Origin: Maricaulaceae bacterium EIL42A08
GTDB lineage: Bacteria; Pseudomonadota; Alphaproteobacteria; Caulobacterales; Maricaulaceae
Reading direction: 5' to 3'
Assembly: GCA_024178355.1 (NCBI GenBank)
Contig: JAMZNZ010000001.1
Location: forward strand, 62,001 to 126,000
DNA length: 64,000 nt
Notes under the pieces: model-generated
Databases searched by the model: none
The model's input: only the letters and a program-made list of their open reading frames with translations
Told to the model about the DNA's origin: nothing
Made by a program: the position numbers and the translations under genes
Shown: piece after piece, positions 52,505-61,623 of the stretch
Layout: every line of letters begins with the position of its first letter
How positions within the stretch are numbered: position 1 is the first letter of the stretch

Positions 52505-52745
52505 TCAGAGGGTTAACAAAACTGCATCCGAGATATTTTTGTTTTCAGTAAAATTTTGAGTGACTGCACCACAGTCAGTTTTCCCCAGCTTTTGTGAGGG
52601 TGAATACGGCGTGTAACGGCGCAAGATCGCGCGCCATCCAAGGCCAATCCGGCAAAGGCCTGGCCGCAGCCTGGCATCAGACTGCGACAAAGCAGCCGAC
52701 CGCCCTGAATGGACAGTCAGCTGGCTCCAGAGTTATTGAATATCT
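52505..52745. other. Intergenic region between the ctrA control region and the KamA-like gene
   Basis: No gene supported. A small inverted repeat, TGACTG-CACCA-CAGTCA (about 52560-52577) followed by TTTT, is the only structure seen. Short frames such as 52594-52833 run into the aminomutase gene antisense. Confidence 0.4.
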
Positions 52746-54194
52746 TTATTCTGCAGCCGTCATCAGTGCCGGAGCCAGCGCAGCCAGAAGCGGACCGAAT
52801 TTGTCGTCGGCGTCTTCGCGGCGACCGTCATAGAGGATGCGGTCTTCATAGCCGGTGATCCACAGCGCGTCCGGGTTGCGGCGGGCGATGACGATATCGC
52901 TCTGGCGGTTTTCAAACGGCGTGCGGTGCAGGCGGAAGATGACCAGCCCCTCTGCCAGCGCCTCACCCAACGGGCCACCCACGGTGTCGGCCAGGCGCTC
53001 ATCGCCATCAATCACGCTGACCAGCTCCATCTTACCGGCCTCGGTCGACAGGGCAAAGCGCGAGCGCTCGATCCCGGACAGACCATGCTGGCTCTCGGTA
53101 TGCAGCTTCCATGCGGTTTCCACCGGCACGGCAAAGGCGCGAAAGCCCTCGATCTCGCGGCACTGGAAGTAGTAGTGATTATTCACGCCCATGCGCTTCA
53201 GCTCTTGCTGCATGGTGCGCAAAACATCTGCGTTATCATTGACTTGATCAATTATCGGCGTCTGGTTTTCCAGCGTTACAAAGGGGCGTGAGCGCAGGCG
53301 CTGCGCCGCGCTTTCCACAAGGCGGTTACGCAGGAAGCGGCCGTGCTCATCGCGCACCCACTCACCGTCATTGGTGACATGCAGGAATTCATCCGGGTGC
53401 GTGAAGTGCACCATGAAGGCCACCAGCACATGGGGGTGCAGCTCATGGAAGAGGTCGAGCATCTCAAAGAAATTGTCGTCAAAGCGCTCAGGGAAGAAGG
53501 CCATTTCCTTCGTACCGATGCGAATGACTTCAAGACCGGCTTCAGCCAGGCCATTGAGATAGTCAAACAGGTTGCGGTTCGACAGCACCATCGGATCACC
53601 GCCCGACAAAAGCGCCTCGCGGATCTTCGGCTTGTCAGTGATTTCGCCGGCTTCAACGGCCGCATTGTGGCCCTTGATATAGTCGGTGATCTCGGTGATG
53701 GACGCGGTATCCTTCTCCGTCTTGCCGGTCAGGAAGTCGGAGCGGTAGCAATAGCGGCACCAGCTTGAACAGGTACGCACCACATAGATGAGGCAAAGCT
53801 CATACTTGTGGAGCAGGCCGGGAACCGGAGAGTATTTGAGCTGGTTGGACGGATCTTTTTCACCCGACAGATCTTCCATCTCTTCCGGGCGCGCCTTGAT
53901 GAGGTTGCGGACTGCCTGAGAGCGCTTGGCCAGATCAAGATAATAGCCGGTCGCACGCGGCGGCAGACGATCTGAAATGCCGGCTGCTTCCAGCTCATCC
54001 AGCTCGTCCTGCGAGTACACGGCCGCACCGCCCTCATCGACATATTTGCGATAGCGCGCGATGTCGTGGACCACATAGCGATTGAACTTCGTCTCGGAGA
54101 TCTGGCCGTAGACATTGTCCTTGTGGCGGCGCACCAGGCCCTTCTGCTTGGGGCGGGAGGTGGCGATCGGTTCGGGCTTGTGATCAAAGGGCAT
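52746..54194 (-). CDS. KamA-family radical SAM protein (lysine 2,3-aminomutase-like)
   Basis: 482 aa from ATG 54194, with GAGG seven bases upstream; the frame extends to 54452 without family features. The radical SAM cluster is CSSWCRYCYRS (Cys-x3-Cys-x2-Cys). The family-typical LLSGGDPMVLSNRNLFDYL and GTKEMAFFPERFDDN follow, then MGVNNHYYFQCRE. Where lysine 2,3-aminomutases have a Gly-rich PLP-Lys motif (PGGGGK), this protein reads STEAGKMELV: Lys kept, Gly run lost. It may act on a different substrate or with weaker PLP dependence. The C-terminal 80 residues are longer than usual. It is divergent from fliI with a gap of about 360 bp. Confidence 0.85.
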   Translation of the reverse strand: MPFDHKPEPIATSRPKQKGLVRRHKDNVYGQISETKFNRYVVHDIARYRKYVDEGGAAVYSQDELDELEAAGISDRLPPRATGYYLDLAKRSQAVRNLIKARPEEMEDLSGEKDPSNQLKYSPVPGLLHKYELCLIYVVRTCSSWCRYCYRSDFLTGKTEKDTASITEITDYIKGHNAAVEAGEITDKPKIREALLSGGDPMVLSNRNLFDYLNGLAEAGLEVIRIGTKEMAFFPERFDDNFFEMLDLFHELHPHVLVAFMVHFTHPDEFLHVTNDGEWVRDEHGRFLRNRLVESAAQRLRSRPFVTLENQTPIIDQVNDNADVLRTMQQELKRMGVNNHYYFQCREIEGFRAFAVPVETAWKLHTESQHGLSGIERSRFALSTEAGKMELVSVIDGDERLADTVGGPLGEALAEGLVIFRLHRTPFENRQSDIVIARRNPDALWITGYEDRILYDGRREDADDKFGPLLAALAPALMTAAE

Positions 54195-54556
54195 AGCGGG
54201 TCCTCGTCGGCCTTTTCGGGTCGGCGGCAGCTGAAGCGCCAGTGTTTCAACAACTCGAACCGTCCCATGCGCGGGATATCTGCGCACACCAGTTCGACTT
54301 CGATGTGGGTGCACCCCGTTAGCCGGGGGCGGGTCTCGGCGTCGCTTCAGCAGTCCGTCTGTGTCACCAGCGGAGCGCGCGGCTAACCGTGGAAATAGTG
54401 CATTGAGGGGCGCTTGGCCACAGGTGAACCGCAATTTTAACGCGCCCGTCACGCTTAACAGAGCGGTACCGGGTCGTTTACCGGGCCGAAACCGAGATTT
54501 GGTACAAGGTGATTCTCTCGGCGCAAAACGCGCTGCAACAACGCGGGAATAAGCGG
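54195..54556. other. Divergent promoter region between the KamA-like gene and fliI
   Basis: No gene supported. It contains two TTAAC half-sites (around 54437 and 54456) of the kind bound by CtrA, but no full TTAA-N7-TTAAC site and no sigma-54 promoter was found. Confidence 0.4.
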
Positions 54557-55885
54557 GTGGACAGGCTGATAGAGCGGGTCAAGGCAACGCCGACCCTCAG
54601 CTATACGGGGCGCATCAGCGCAGTGAACGGCCTGCTCGTCGAAGCACAGGGCCCGAAGCCCGCATTGACGCTGGGTGCCAGCGCTCGCCTTGAAGCCAAC
54701 GCACAATCTGACGGATCTGATCTGGAAATCGTCGGCTTTCGTGGCGATACCGCCCTGATGATGGCCTATGGCGATCTGGCCGGTGTGCGCCCCGGTGCGA
54801 AGGCGACCATTGACCCTGAAGGCTCGGTTCTTCGTCCGTGCAACGCCTGGCTTGGCCGCGTGATCGACAGCTTTGCCCAGCCGCGCGATGGCGCTGGCGT
54901 TCTTGCGGCCGGTGATGTCGCCTACCCGCTCAAAGGCCGCGCGCCGTGCGCCCATTCGCGCCAACGCCTCGGCGAGCGCATGGATCTGGGCGTGAAGGCC
55001 CTGAACGTCTTTGCGCCCATGCGCCGGGGTCAGCGCCTTGGCATCTTTGCCGGGTCTGGCGTGGGCAAGTCAGTCTTGATGTCGATGCTGGCACGCGGCG
55101 CTGAAGCCGACGTCATCGTCATCGGCCTGATCGGTGAACGGGGCCGTGAAGCGCGCGAGTTTGTTGAAGACACGCTGGGCCCGGAAGGCCGCGCGCGCTC
55201 CGTCGTCATTACCGAAACCAGCGATGCGCCAGCCCTCGCACGTCGCCGCGCGGCCTATGCCACGCTGACCGTAGCCGAATATTTCCGTGATCAGGGCCTC
55301 AATGTCCTGTGCCTGATGGATTCGGTGACCCGCTTTGCGCTGGCTCAGCGCGAGATCGGCCTTGCCGCTGGCGAGCCACCAACCACACGCGGCTACACGC
55401 CATCTGTCTTTGCTGAACTTCCCGCGCTTTTAGAGCGCGCAGGACCTGGGCCTGAAGGGTCCGGATCGATCACCGGCCTGTTTACCGTTCTGGTAGACGG
55501 CGATGATCACAATGAACCGATTGCCGATGCCGTGCGCGGCATCCTCGACGGTCACGTGGTGATGAGCCGCGCAATCGCCGAGCGCGGGCGCTTCCCGGCC
55601 ATTGATGTCTTGAAATCAATTTCGCGAACTGCACCAGAAGTTTACGCACCCGAAGAGGTGCCTCTGGCCAAGCAGGCTCGCGCCCTCCTCGCCACCTATG
55701 GCGATATGGAGGAGCTGATCCGCCTGGGCGCTTATGCCCAGGGGAGCAACCCGGAGGTGGACCGGGCGATAGCGGTCAACGAACCGCTGGAACAATTCCT
55801 GGGGCAGCACAAAGACGAAGCCGGCTCGATCGAGCAGAGCTTTGCACAGCTGTCAGGAATTTTGGGTGGACATGAAAAGGGGTAG
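54557..55885 (+). CDS. fliI: Flagellar export ATPase FliI
   Basis: 442 aa from GTG 54557 (GGGA eight bases upstream), which starts the conserved DRLIERV; an earlier GTG at 54509 lacks a ribosome-binding site. Walker A is [17 protein letters not shown], preceded by RGQRLGIFA; then [58 protein letters not shown] and [16 protein letters not shown], all diagnostic of FliI. It energises the flagellar type III export gate at the membrane. FliJ follows at once, and ctrA lies 2 kb away, as in Caulobacter-type genomes. Confidence 0.95.
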   Translation: MDRLIERVKATPTLSYTGRISAVNGLLVEAQGPKPALTLGASARLEANAQSDGSDLEIVGFRGDTALMMAYGDLAGVRPGAKATIDPEGSVLRPCNAWLGRVIDSFAQPRDGAGVLAAGDVAYPLKGRAPCAHSRQRLGERMDLGVKALNVFAPMRRGQRLGIFAGSGVGKSVLMSMLARGAEADVIVIGLIGERGREAREFVEDTLGPEGRARSVVITETSDAPALARRRAAYATLTVAEYFRDQGLNVLCLMDSVTRFALAQREIGLAAGEPPTTRGYTPSVFAELPALLERAGPGPEGSGSITGLFTVLVDGDDHNEPIADAVRGILDGHVVMSRAIAERGRFPAIDVLKSISRTAPEVYAPEEVPLAKQARALLATYGDMEELIRLGAYAQGSNPEVDRAIAVNEPLEQFLGQHKDEAGSIEQSFAQLSGILGGHEKG

Positions 55886-55888
55886 ACC

Positions 55889-56308
55889 ATGGCGACACGA
55901 TCCCATGCACCATTGATCCGGCTGGCCCGGTTCAAAGTTGAAGAATTGCAAAAGCAAATGGCCGAGATTGAGCGCGCCCGCGCCTCAATCGGAGCTCAGA
56001 TTTCCCGTCTTGAGCAAAGCGTGCCTGAAGAACAGGCTGTGGCTGCTGAAGACAAGGACGGCTATCTGGCTTATGGCAGCTATGCCCGCTCGGTCATTCA
56101 GCGCAAGGAAAACCTTCGCGCCTCGCTTGATGAGGTGGATGGCCAGGCTGACGCGCTTCGCGCGCGGCTTGAGGACGCCTTTGCCGAGCTGAAGAAGTAC
56201 GAGCTGCTTGAAGAACGTCGTCTGGCGCGTATTCAGGACCAGGCTCGCGCTGCCGAGCAGGCCGAAATGGATGAAATTGCAGGCCAGATGCGCCGGGCAG
56301 CTCACTAG
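55889..56308 (+). CDS. fliJ: Flagellar export chaperone FliJ
   Basis: 139 aa, almost entirely alpha-helical coiled coil (heptads of L, A, E, R from about residue 8 to 130), with LIRLARFKVEELQKQMAEIE at the N-terminus and LLEERRLARIQDQARAAE near the end. Such proteins sit in the central hole of the FliI hexamer and couple it to the export gate. Only 3 bp separate it from the fliI stop, so they form one operon. A terminator follows. Confidence 0.88.
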   Translation: MATRSHAPLIRLARFKVEELQKQMAEIERARASIGAQISRLEQSVPEEQAVAAEDKDGYLAYGSYARSVIQRKENLRASLDEVDGQADALRARLEDAFAELKKYELLEERRLARIQDQARAAEQAEMDEIAGQMRRAAH

Positions 56309-56348
56309 AGCGCCCTCTGCCAACGCCTGAGACGACCCCGAGAGTGTG

Positions 56349-56395
56349 ACCGGGCTGCGACATCGCGTCTGACGCGAACGGGCAGCCCGGTTTTA
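56349..56395 (+). terminator. Terminator of fliIJ
   Basis: Stem ACCGGGCTGC / GCAGCCCGGT with an inner CGCGTC/GACGCG hairpin, then TTTTAA. Confidence 0.8.
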
Positions 56396-56458
56396 ACTTG
56401 ATTTCAAATGTAACCAATTGCTTAATGGGGCCAGACAGAGGAGGGCCCGATACAGGCA

Positions 56459-57103
56459 ATGGCTATGACGGGGACAAGAAAACTCGAAATCTCGCTGGCG
56501 GCGCTGATCGCCTGCGGAGCCATGTTTGGCGCGTTGGTTCCCGGCGCGATCTCCAATGACCGCGGTGTGTATGAGCCACCGCTGATGGACGCCCCCACCG
56601 CCCAGATCAGCGCCAGCGAATTTGAAGGCCTTGCAGTGTCTTCTGCATCGCGCGCGGTCGCAGCTGAAGTTATGAGCGGCGATGCGCAGCCTTCCCGTTT
56701 TGCCCCCGCCACTCTGAACCGTGATCAACTCACCCCGCCTCCCGGTGTTCAGGTTTCGCCGCGGGCCAGTGCCGCATCCGGTCCGGCCTGGAGCGGAGAG
56801 GCTGTGGGTCTTGAAGTGACCTACGCCCTGATGGACGCTGAAGAGCGTCGCTGGTGGCTGGTGGGCGGTGCCGGACGCGAAAGCTATGCCGTTGCACCGG
56901 CCGGTCTTCGCGAGTTTACAGTGGCCCCGGTATCAGCTGAAACCACGATCGGCGACGCGCATCTGGGCGTGGCCTTTGCGCTCAATGACAATGCCTACGC
57001 CTCGCTTGGCTATGTACGCGAGAACCGCAAGTTCACGCTTGGCACCGAAGACTGGGAAGAAGACGAGCATTATCTCGGCGTTGGCGTTCAGGCCCGCTGG
57101 TAG
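56459..57103 (+). CDS. Exported protein sharing a C-terminal barrel-like module with the protein at 35.4 kb
   Basis: 214 aa, family not recognised. A signal-like N-terminus (LEISLAALIACGAMFGALVP) is followed by a low-complexity stretch and a C-terminal module of about 80 residues: RWWLVGGAGRESY, IGDAHLGVAFAL, YASLGYVRENRKFTL, EDWEEDEHYLGVGVQARW. The module lines up, residue for residue in many places, with the C-terminus of the 35417-36373 gene product, and ends in an aromatic as outer-membrane barrels do. A GAGGAGG ribosome-binding site lies 14 bases before the ATG, a rather long spacing. Function unknown. Confidence 0.68.
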   Translation: MAMTGTRKLEISLAALIACGAMFGALVPGAISNDRGVYEPPLMDAPTAQISASEFEGLAVSSASRAVAAEVMSGDAQPSRFAPATLNRDQLTPPPGVQVSPRASAASGPAWSGEAVGLEVTYALMDAEERRWWLVGGAGRESYAVAPAGLREFTVAPVSAETTIGDAHLGVAFALNDNAYASLGYVRENRKFTLGTEDWEEDEHYLGVGVQARW

Positions 57104-57122
57104 GCCTGGTCAAGCCACAAAT

Positions 57123-57161
57123 AAAAAGCCCGGCTCCGCATCGCGCTAGGCCGGGCTTTTT
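57123..57161. terminator. Bidirectional terminator between convergent genes
   Basis: 12-bp stem AAAAAGCCCGGC / GCCGGGCTTTTT with a 15-nt loop; T-runs on both strands. Confidence 0.9.
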
Positions 57162-57182
57162 ATTTGTCCTGCTTGGCGGTCT

Positions 57183-57857
57183 TTAAGCAGCGGCACCGTC
57201 TTCAGATGAGGTGTCACTGCCCTCACTGTCCGCAGCCTTCAAGGCCGCTTCAGCGTCCGCATCGGGCGCACGACGTGTACGGCGGCGAGGCTTGGGGGCT
57301 TCTTCACCGCCGTCTTCAGAGGCTTCTGCTTTACTAGGACGACCACGGCGGCGCGGCTTGGGGGCATCGTCGTCATCAGAAGCCAGGCCCGGCTGCTCGC
57401 CTGCGCCCGGATCAGGTGTAACCACCTGAAGCGGATCGTCGCCGCTATTATTTTCTGGCTGCTCGTCCCGACGACGGCCACGACCACGGCGATGGCGGCT
57501 ACGGTTATCGCCATCCTCGTTATCGTCAGCATCAGATGACGCGCGGCTGTCGTCGCGATCATTCTGATTGTTGTTGCGGCGGTTATGACCGCGATTGTCA
57601 TCGCCGTCATTATTCTCTTCGCGCTTCTGCTGCTGGGCCTGATTGGCCTGCACGATGCGCAGATAGTGTTCGGCGTGCTGGTAGTAGTTCTCAGCCATCA
57701 CCCGGTCGCCGGATGACATGGCGTCGCGCGCCAGCTGCATGTATTTGTCGCAAATGTGAGACGCATTTCCGCGGATTTTGACGTCCGGGCCATTGCTCTC
57801 AAAATTCCGGTTATTGTTGTTGCCGGGCTTACGCCCGCGTCCGCGTTGCCGCTTCAT
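57183..57857 (-). CDS. DUF4167 domain-containing protein, likely RNA-binding
   Basis: 224 aa. The first 80 residues are the DUF4167 domain (GRKPGNNNNRNFESNGPDVK, then NASHICDKYMQLARDAMSSG and NYYQHAEHYLRIVQANQAQ). The rest is a disordered, charged tail of N/R/D-rich and E/A-rich stretches (NRSRHRRGRGRRR, repeated PKPRRRGRPS and PKPRRRTRR AT-hook-like pieces). This arrangement is conserved in Alphaproteobacteria beside prmC-prfA. A nucleic-acid or ribosome role is inferred from the basic repeats and the position. Confidence 0.85.
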   Translation of the reverse strand: MKRQRGRGRKPGNNNNRNFESNGPDVKIRGNASHICDKYMQLARDAMSSGDRVMAENYYQHAEHYLRIVQANQAQQQKREENNDGDDNRGHNRRNNNQNDRDDSRASSDADDNEDGDNRSRHRRGRGRRRDEQPENNSGDDPLQVVTPDPGAGEQPGLASDDDDAPKPRRRGRPSKAEASEDGGEEAPKPRRRTRRAPDADAEAALKAADSEGSDTSSEDGAAA

Positions 57858-58124
57858 GGAAAAAACCTGGATTTGTTATTCAGCTTGGCGAAAGTCGCTC
57901 GGTCCATTGTGATACGGTAGCAGCCATTCTGACTATCTTGCCGCGAGGTTAAGCAAAACCACCGGTCACCCGGTACAACGCTTAACGATTTAAGGGCCTG
58001 TGTCAGGTGCGAGCGCGAAGCGAAATATCGGGGCAGCCCCTGTCCCGGTCAGCGCCGCATGTCTAACACCCCCAACCTAGACGCATTGTGTCTGTGAATC
58101 CAAGTCTTTTTTCACGCTGGCGTT

Positions 58125-58973
58125 TCAACGGCTAAAGCTGAAGACGACAGCGCGATCCCGGCCAGCCAGATCGGGGACTAGCCGAGCTGAAGCACCTGCA
58201 TCTGCTGCCAGCGCCAGCGCAGCCTCGCCCTGATCGTATCCAATCTCGAACACCCCCGTCCCACGCGGGGCCAGCAGGCGCTTTGCTTCAGCAAACAGGT
58301 GGGGATAAGGATCAAGCCCGTCCACCCCGCCATCCAGCGCCAGGGCAGGCTCAAAATCCTTCACCTCAGGATCCAGCGTTTTAATCACCGCGCTGGCGAT
58401 ATAGGGCGGGTTTGACGCCACCAGATCGAACGGGCCCTCAAGCCCGTCCGCCCAGCGGGTTTCGACAAGTTCGAGATGGCCAGCAAGTCCGTTGCGGGAC
58501 GCGTTAGCAGCTGCGACCTTCAAAGCATCAGGCGAGATATCCGTGGCGACCGCGGAAGCCTTGGGCAGCTCGCTCAACAGCGCCAGTGCGATCGCGCCGG
58601 AGCCCGTGCCAATATCCAGAAGGCGCAGCGGTGCAGCCTTGTCTGCCACGGCATTGAGGGCAGCCTCCACAATCGTTTCGGTGTCTGCGCGCGGGGTCAG
58701 CACCTCCGAAGTAACGGTCAGGTCCAGCGTCCAGAAACCGACACTGCCCAGAATGTGGGACAACGGCTCGCGGCGTTCGCGGCGCGCCACAAGGGCGTCA
58801 AAACGCTCGGCCTCATCGGCGGGCTGAGCGTCGATCATGGTGGCGATCAGGGTCGTACGGGACAGGCCGGAGGCTTGCTCCAGAAGCTGGCGGGCATCGT
58901 CGGCGGCGATGTCGTCAAGGCCCGCCGCCCTTAACCTCGCGACGGCTGCGCGCAGCGCGTCCTGCCGGGTCAT
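58125..58973 (-). CDS. prmC: Release factor N5-glutamine methyltransferase PrmC
   Basis: 282 aa. The N-terminal helical domain is followed by the SAM-binding LLDIGTGSGAIALALLSELP and the catalytic VASNPPYIASAVI, whose NPPY motif contacts the glutamine. It methylates the Gln of the GGQ motif in RF1 and RF2. The RF1 gene is 6 bp upstream, which makes the pairing of enzyme and substrate evident. The 57858-58124 gap downstream shows nothing notable. Confidence 0.96.
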   Translation of the reverse strand: MTRQDALRAAVARLRAAGLDDIAADDARQLLEQASGLSRTTLIATMIDAQPADEAERFDALVARRERREPLSHILGSVGFWTLDLTVTSEVLTPRADTETIVEAALNAVADKAAPLRLLDIGTGSGAIALALLSELPKASAVATDISPDALKVAAANASRNGLAGHLELVETRWADGLEGPFDLVASNPPYIASAVIKTLDPEVKDFEPALALDGGVDGLDPYPHLFAEAKRLLAPRGTGVFEIGYDQGEAALALAADAGASARLVPDLAGRDRAVVFSFSR

Positions 58974-58979
58974 AGGGGC

Positions 58980-60053
58980 TTAAGCCTCTTCCATGGCAGC
59001 AAGCTTGGCGGCCTGGTCTTCAGCCAGCAGCGCTTCGATCACCTCTTCCAGCCCCTCACCGGCCAGAATTTCATCCAGCTTGTAGAGGGTCAGATTGATG
59101 CGGTGATCACTCACCCGGCCTTGCGGGAAGTTATAGGTACGAATGCGTTCAGATCGGTCACCGGACCCGACCTGGCCCTTGCGTTCTGCGGCGCGGGCGG
59201 CGTCCTTTTCCGCGCGCTCTTTTTCATACAGGCGCGCTTTGAGCACCTGCATGGCAATGGCGCGGTTCTGGTGCTGGGACTTCTCTGAAGAGACCACCAT
59301 GATCCCGGTCGGCAGGTGGGTCATGCGCACCGCCGACTCCGTCTTGTTCACGTGCTGACCACCCGCGCCGGAGGCGCGCATGGTATCGACGCGGATGTCC
59401 TCATCCTTGATCTCGATATCCACGTCTTCAGGTTCCGGCAGCACCGCCACCGTTGCTGCGGAAGTGTGGATGCGCCCGCCGCTTTCGGTCACCGGAACGC
59501 GCTGCACCCGGTGAACACCGGACTCAAACTTCATCTGACCAAACACGCCCTTGCCCGACACGCTGGCGACGATTTCCTTGTAGCCGCCAACCTCGGCCTC
59601 GCTGGCCTCGACCACCGACACCGACCAGCCATGCTTGGAGGCGTAGCGCTCATACATCCGGAACAGATCACCGGCGAACAGCGCGGCTTCATCCCCGCCC
59701 GTACCAGCGCGGATTTCCAGCATGATGGAGGCTTCGTCGTCCTTGTCCTTGGGCAGCAGCAGAAGCTGAAGCTCCCGCTCCAGCTCCGGCACCTGTTTTT
59801 TCAGGTCCTGCAGCTCGTCCTGCGCCAGCTCGACCATGTCGGCGTCAGAGCCATCGGCGATGATCGCTTCAGCGTCGGCCAGATCGGCGCGTGCAGTTTT
59901 CAGCTCGCGCGCCTTGTCCGCGACGGTCTTCAGCTCCGAATGCTCTTTGGAGAGCTTGACGATCTCATCGCTCTGAGTGGCCGCGCCCAGACGCGCCTCC
60001 ACCTGATCAAAGCGATCAATCACCTGGTCGAGTTTGGCGTTTTGAATACTCAT
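58980..60053 (-). CDS. prfA: Peptide chain release factor RF1
   Basis: 357 aa from ATG 60053 (MSIQNAK), the usual N-terminus. Stop-codon recognition tripeptide PVT in [17 protein letters not shown] (RF1-type, reads UAA and UAG) and the peptidyl-transfer GGQ in [19 protein letters not shown]. Translation termination factor, co-transcribed with prmC. Confidence 0.97.
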   Translation of the reverse strand: MSIQNAKLDQVIDRFDQVEARLGAATQSDEIVKLSKEHSELKTVADKARELKTARADLADAEAIIADGSDADMVELAQDELQDLKKQVPELERELQLLLLPKDKDDEASIMLEIRAGTGGDEAALFAGDLFRMYERYASKHGWSVSVVEASEAEVGGYKEIVASVSGKGVFGQMKFESGVHRVQRVPVTESGGRIHTSAATVAVLPEPEDVDIEIKDEDIRVDTMRASGAGGQHVNKTESAVRMTHLPTGIMVVSSEKSQHQNRAIAMQVLKARLYEKERAEKDAARAAERKGQVGSGDRSERIRTYNFPQGRVSDHRINLTLYKLDEILAGEGLEEVIEALLAEDQAAKLAAMEEA

Positions 60054-60110
60054 GGGATGGACTGTTACGATGCCACGGGCACAAAGCAAAGCGATAGACG
60101 CGCTTCGCTC

Positions 60111-60698
60111 TTAAGTCTGCGCGCGCTCCAGGCTGGCGATCATGCCGGGGAATTCATAGGATTCGAGCGCGTCCAGCACCGCGTCTGGCGTCTCAGCCGA
60201 GAGCAACATGTCGCGGTGGCGGCTTTCCACGAAGCCCTCATCGCGCATGTGATCCAGAAAGCCCACAAGCTTGTCCCAATAGCCCTTCATGTTGAGCAGC
60301 GCGACCGGCTTTTTGTGACGGCCGAGCTGGGACCATGTCCAGACCTCGAACAGCTCTTCCATGGTGCCGAGGCCGCCCGGCATGGCCACGAAGGCGTCGG
60401 CATGGTCGGCCATCATCAGCTTGCGCTCATGCATGGAGGAGACGATATGCATGTCCTGAACGCGCGGGTGGGCAATTTCCTTGTGATGCAGGAAGTCCGG
60501 GATCACACCCAGCACATCGCCACCCGCATCGATACAGGCATCGGCCACCGCGCCCATCAGGCCCACCTGGCCGCCGCCATAAACAAGCCGCAGGCCGCGT
60601 TCAGCCAGGGTTCGCCCCATGGCCCTGGCGGTCTCGGTGTAGATCGGATCGGACCCGAAATTGGACCCGCAATAAACGCAAACGGATTTCATTGTCAT
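60111..60698 (-). CDS. LOG family protein (TIGR00730), nucleoside 5'-monophosphate phosphoribohydrolase
   Basis: 195 aa from ATG 60698 (MTMKSVCVYCGSNFG). Rossmann-like fold with RLVYGGGQVGLMGAVADA, the catalytic PGGLGTMEELFEVWTWSQLG and MHERKLMM. Plant LOG enzymes release active cytokinin from its ribotide; bacterial homologues do this or act on AMP and related nucleotides. No isopentenyltransferase or other cytokinin gene is in the window, so the physiological substrate is open. It lies directly downstream of truA, in the truA-fmt group. Confidence 0.9.
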   Translation of the reverse strand: MTMKSVCVYCGSNFGSDPIYTETARAMGRTLAERGLRLVYGGGQVGLMGAVADACIDAGGDVLGVIPDFLHHKEIAHPRVQDMHIVSSMHERKLMMADHADAFVAMPGGLGTMEELFEVWTWSQLGRHKKPVALLNMKGYWDKLVGFLDHMRDEGFVESRHRDMLLSAETPDAVLDALESYEFPGMIASLERAQT

Positions 60699-60743
60699 GG
60701 CGTCTGACTTAAGCGATCTGGCGAGATTGCCAAGATGGCGCAT

Positions 60744-61499
60744 TCAGCTTTCGGCGCTTTCATATCTTACAAAGTGAAGATAGAGGCCGTCTGACGGGGC
60801 CACGGGACCACAGCGCTTGCGATCGGCGGCATCGAGTGCGGCCTTGAAGTCGGCCGGCGTCCATTTACCCAGCCCCACTTCCACCAGAGAGCCGACGATG
60901 GAGCGGACCTGGCGATGCAGGAAGCTGATCGCCTGGACCCGCACCTCCACCTCGCCATCGGGGTAGCCGGACACCGAGATCGCTTCGAGCGAGCGCACCG
61001 GGCTGTCAGCCTGGCACTGGGCATCGCGGAAGGTGGTGAAGTCATGCGTGCCCACCAGATGCTGGGCGGCGATGTGCATGGCGTCAGCATCCAATACCTT
61101 CGGCACCCGCCAGGCGAGGCCGCGATCCAGCGCCAGCGGAGCCCGCCGCGCCACGATGCGGTAGATATAGCCACGCTTGGTCGCACTGAAGCGGGCATGG
61201 AAGTCATCGCTGACACGCGCCGCCTCCACCACAGCAATCGGATTCGGTTTCAGGTGATAATTGAGCGCGTCGCGCACCTTGTCGGCCGGCAGGTCCTTTT
61301 CAAGGTCAAGATGGGCCACCTGCCCCAGCGCGTGGACGCCGGAGTCCGTGCGCCCCGCCCCATAGATATCCCCCGCATCGGGATCGAGCCTGCGCACCGC
61401 CATATCCAGCGCCGCCTGCACGCTCGGTCCATTGTCCTGGCGCTGCCACCCCACAAAGGGGCGGCCGTCATATTCAACTGTCAGCTTGTAGCGGGGCAT
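60744..61499 (-). CDS. truA: tRNA pseudouridine(38-40) synthase TruA
   Basis: 251 aa from ATG 61499 (MPRYKLTVEYDG). Catalytic Asp in IYGAGRTDSGVHALGQ; further family marks FHARFSATKRGYIYRI and FLHRQVRSIVGSLVEVG. It modifies the anticodon stem-loop of many tRNAs. Same orientation as fmt, 124 bp downstream of it with a palindromic repeat between them. Confidence 0.96.
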   Translation of the reverse strand: MPRYKLTVEYDGRPFVGWQRQDNGPSVQAALDMAVRRLDPDAGDIYGAGRTDSGVHALGQVAHLDLEKDLPADKVRDALNYHLKPNPIAVVEAARVSDDFHARFSATKRGYIYRIVARRAPLALDRGLAWRVPKVLDADAMHIAAQHLVGTHDFTTFRDAQCQADSPVRSLEAISVSGYPDGEVEVRVQAISFLHRQVRSIVGSLVEVGLGKWTPADFKAALDAADRKRCGPVAPSDGLYLHFVRYESAES

Positions 61500-61543
61500 G
61501 GCTGGCCAACGAATAGGGTTGAAGTGATAGATCACACATAAGC

Positions 61544-61615
61544 GTCATCCTGACGAAAGTCAGGACCCAGTTGCTCCGCAGGCGCCGCTGGGTCCCGGAT
61601 CAAGTCCGGGATGAC
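61544..61615 (+). repeat. GTCATCC palindromic repeat between fmt and truA
   Basis: Opens GTCATCCTGACGAAAGTCAG and closes GATCAAGTCCGGGATGAC, with inner arms GGACCCAG / CTGGGTCC. Same family as the elements at 17609, 33995, 42913 and 47001. Confidence 0.7.
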
Positions 61616-61623
61616 GCACTGGT

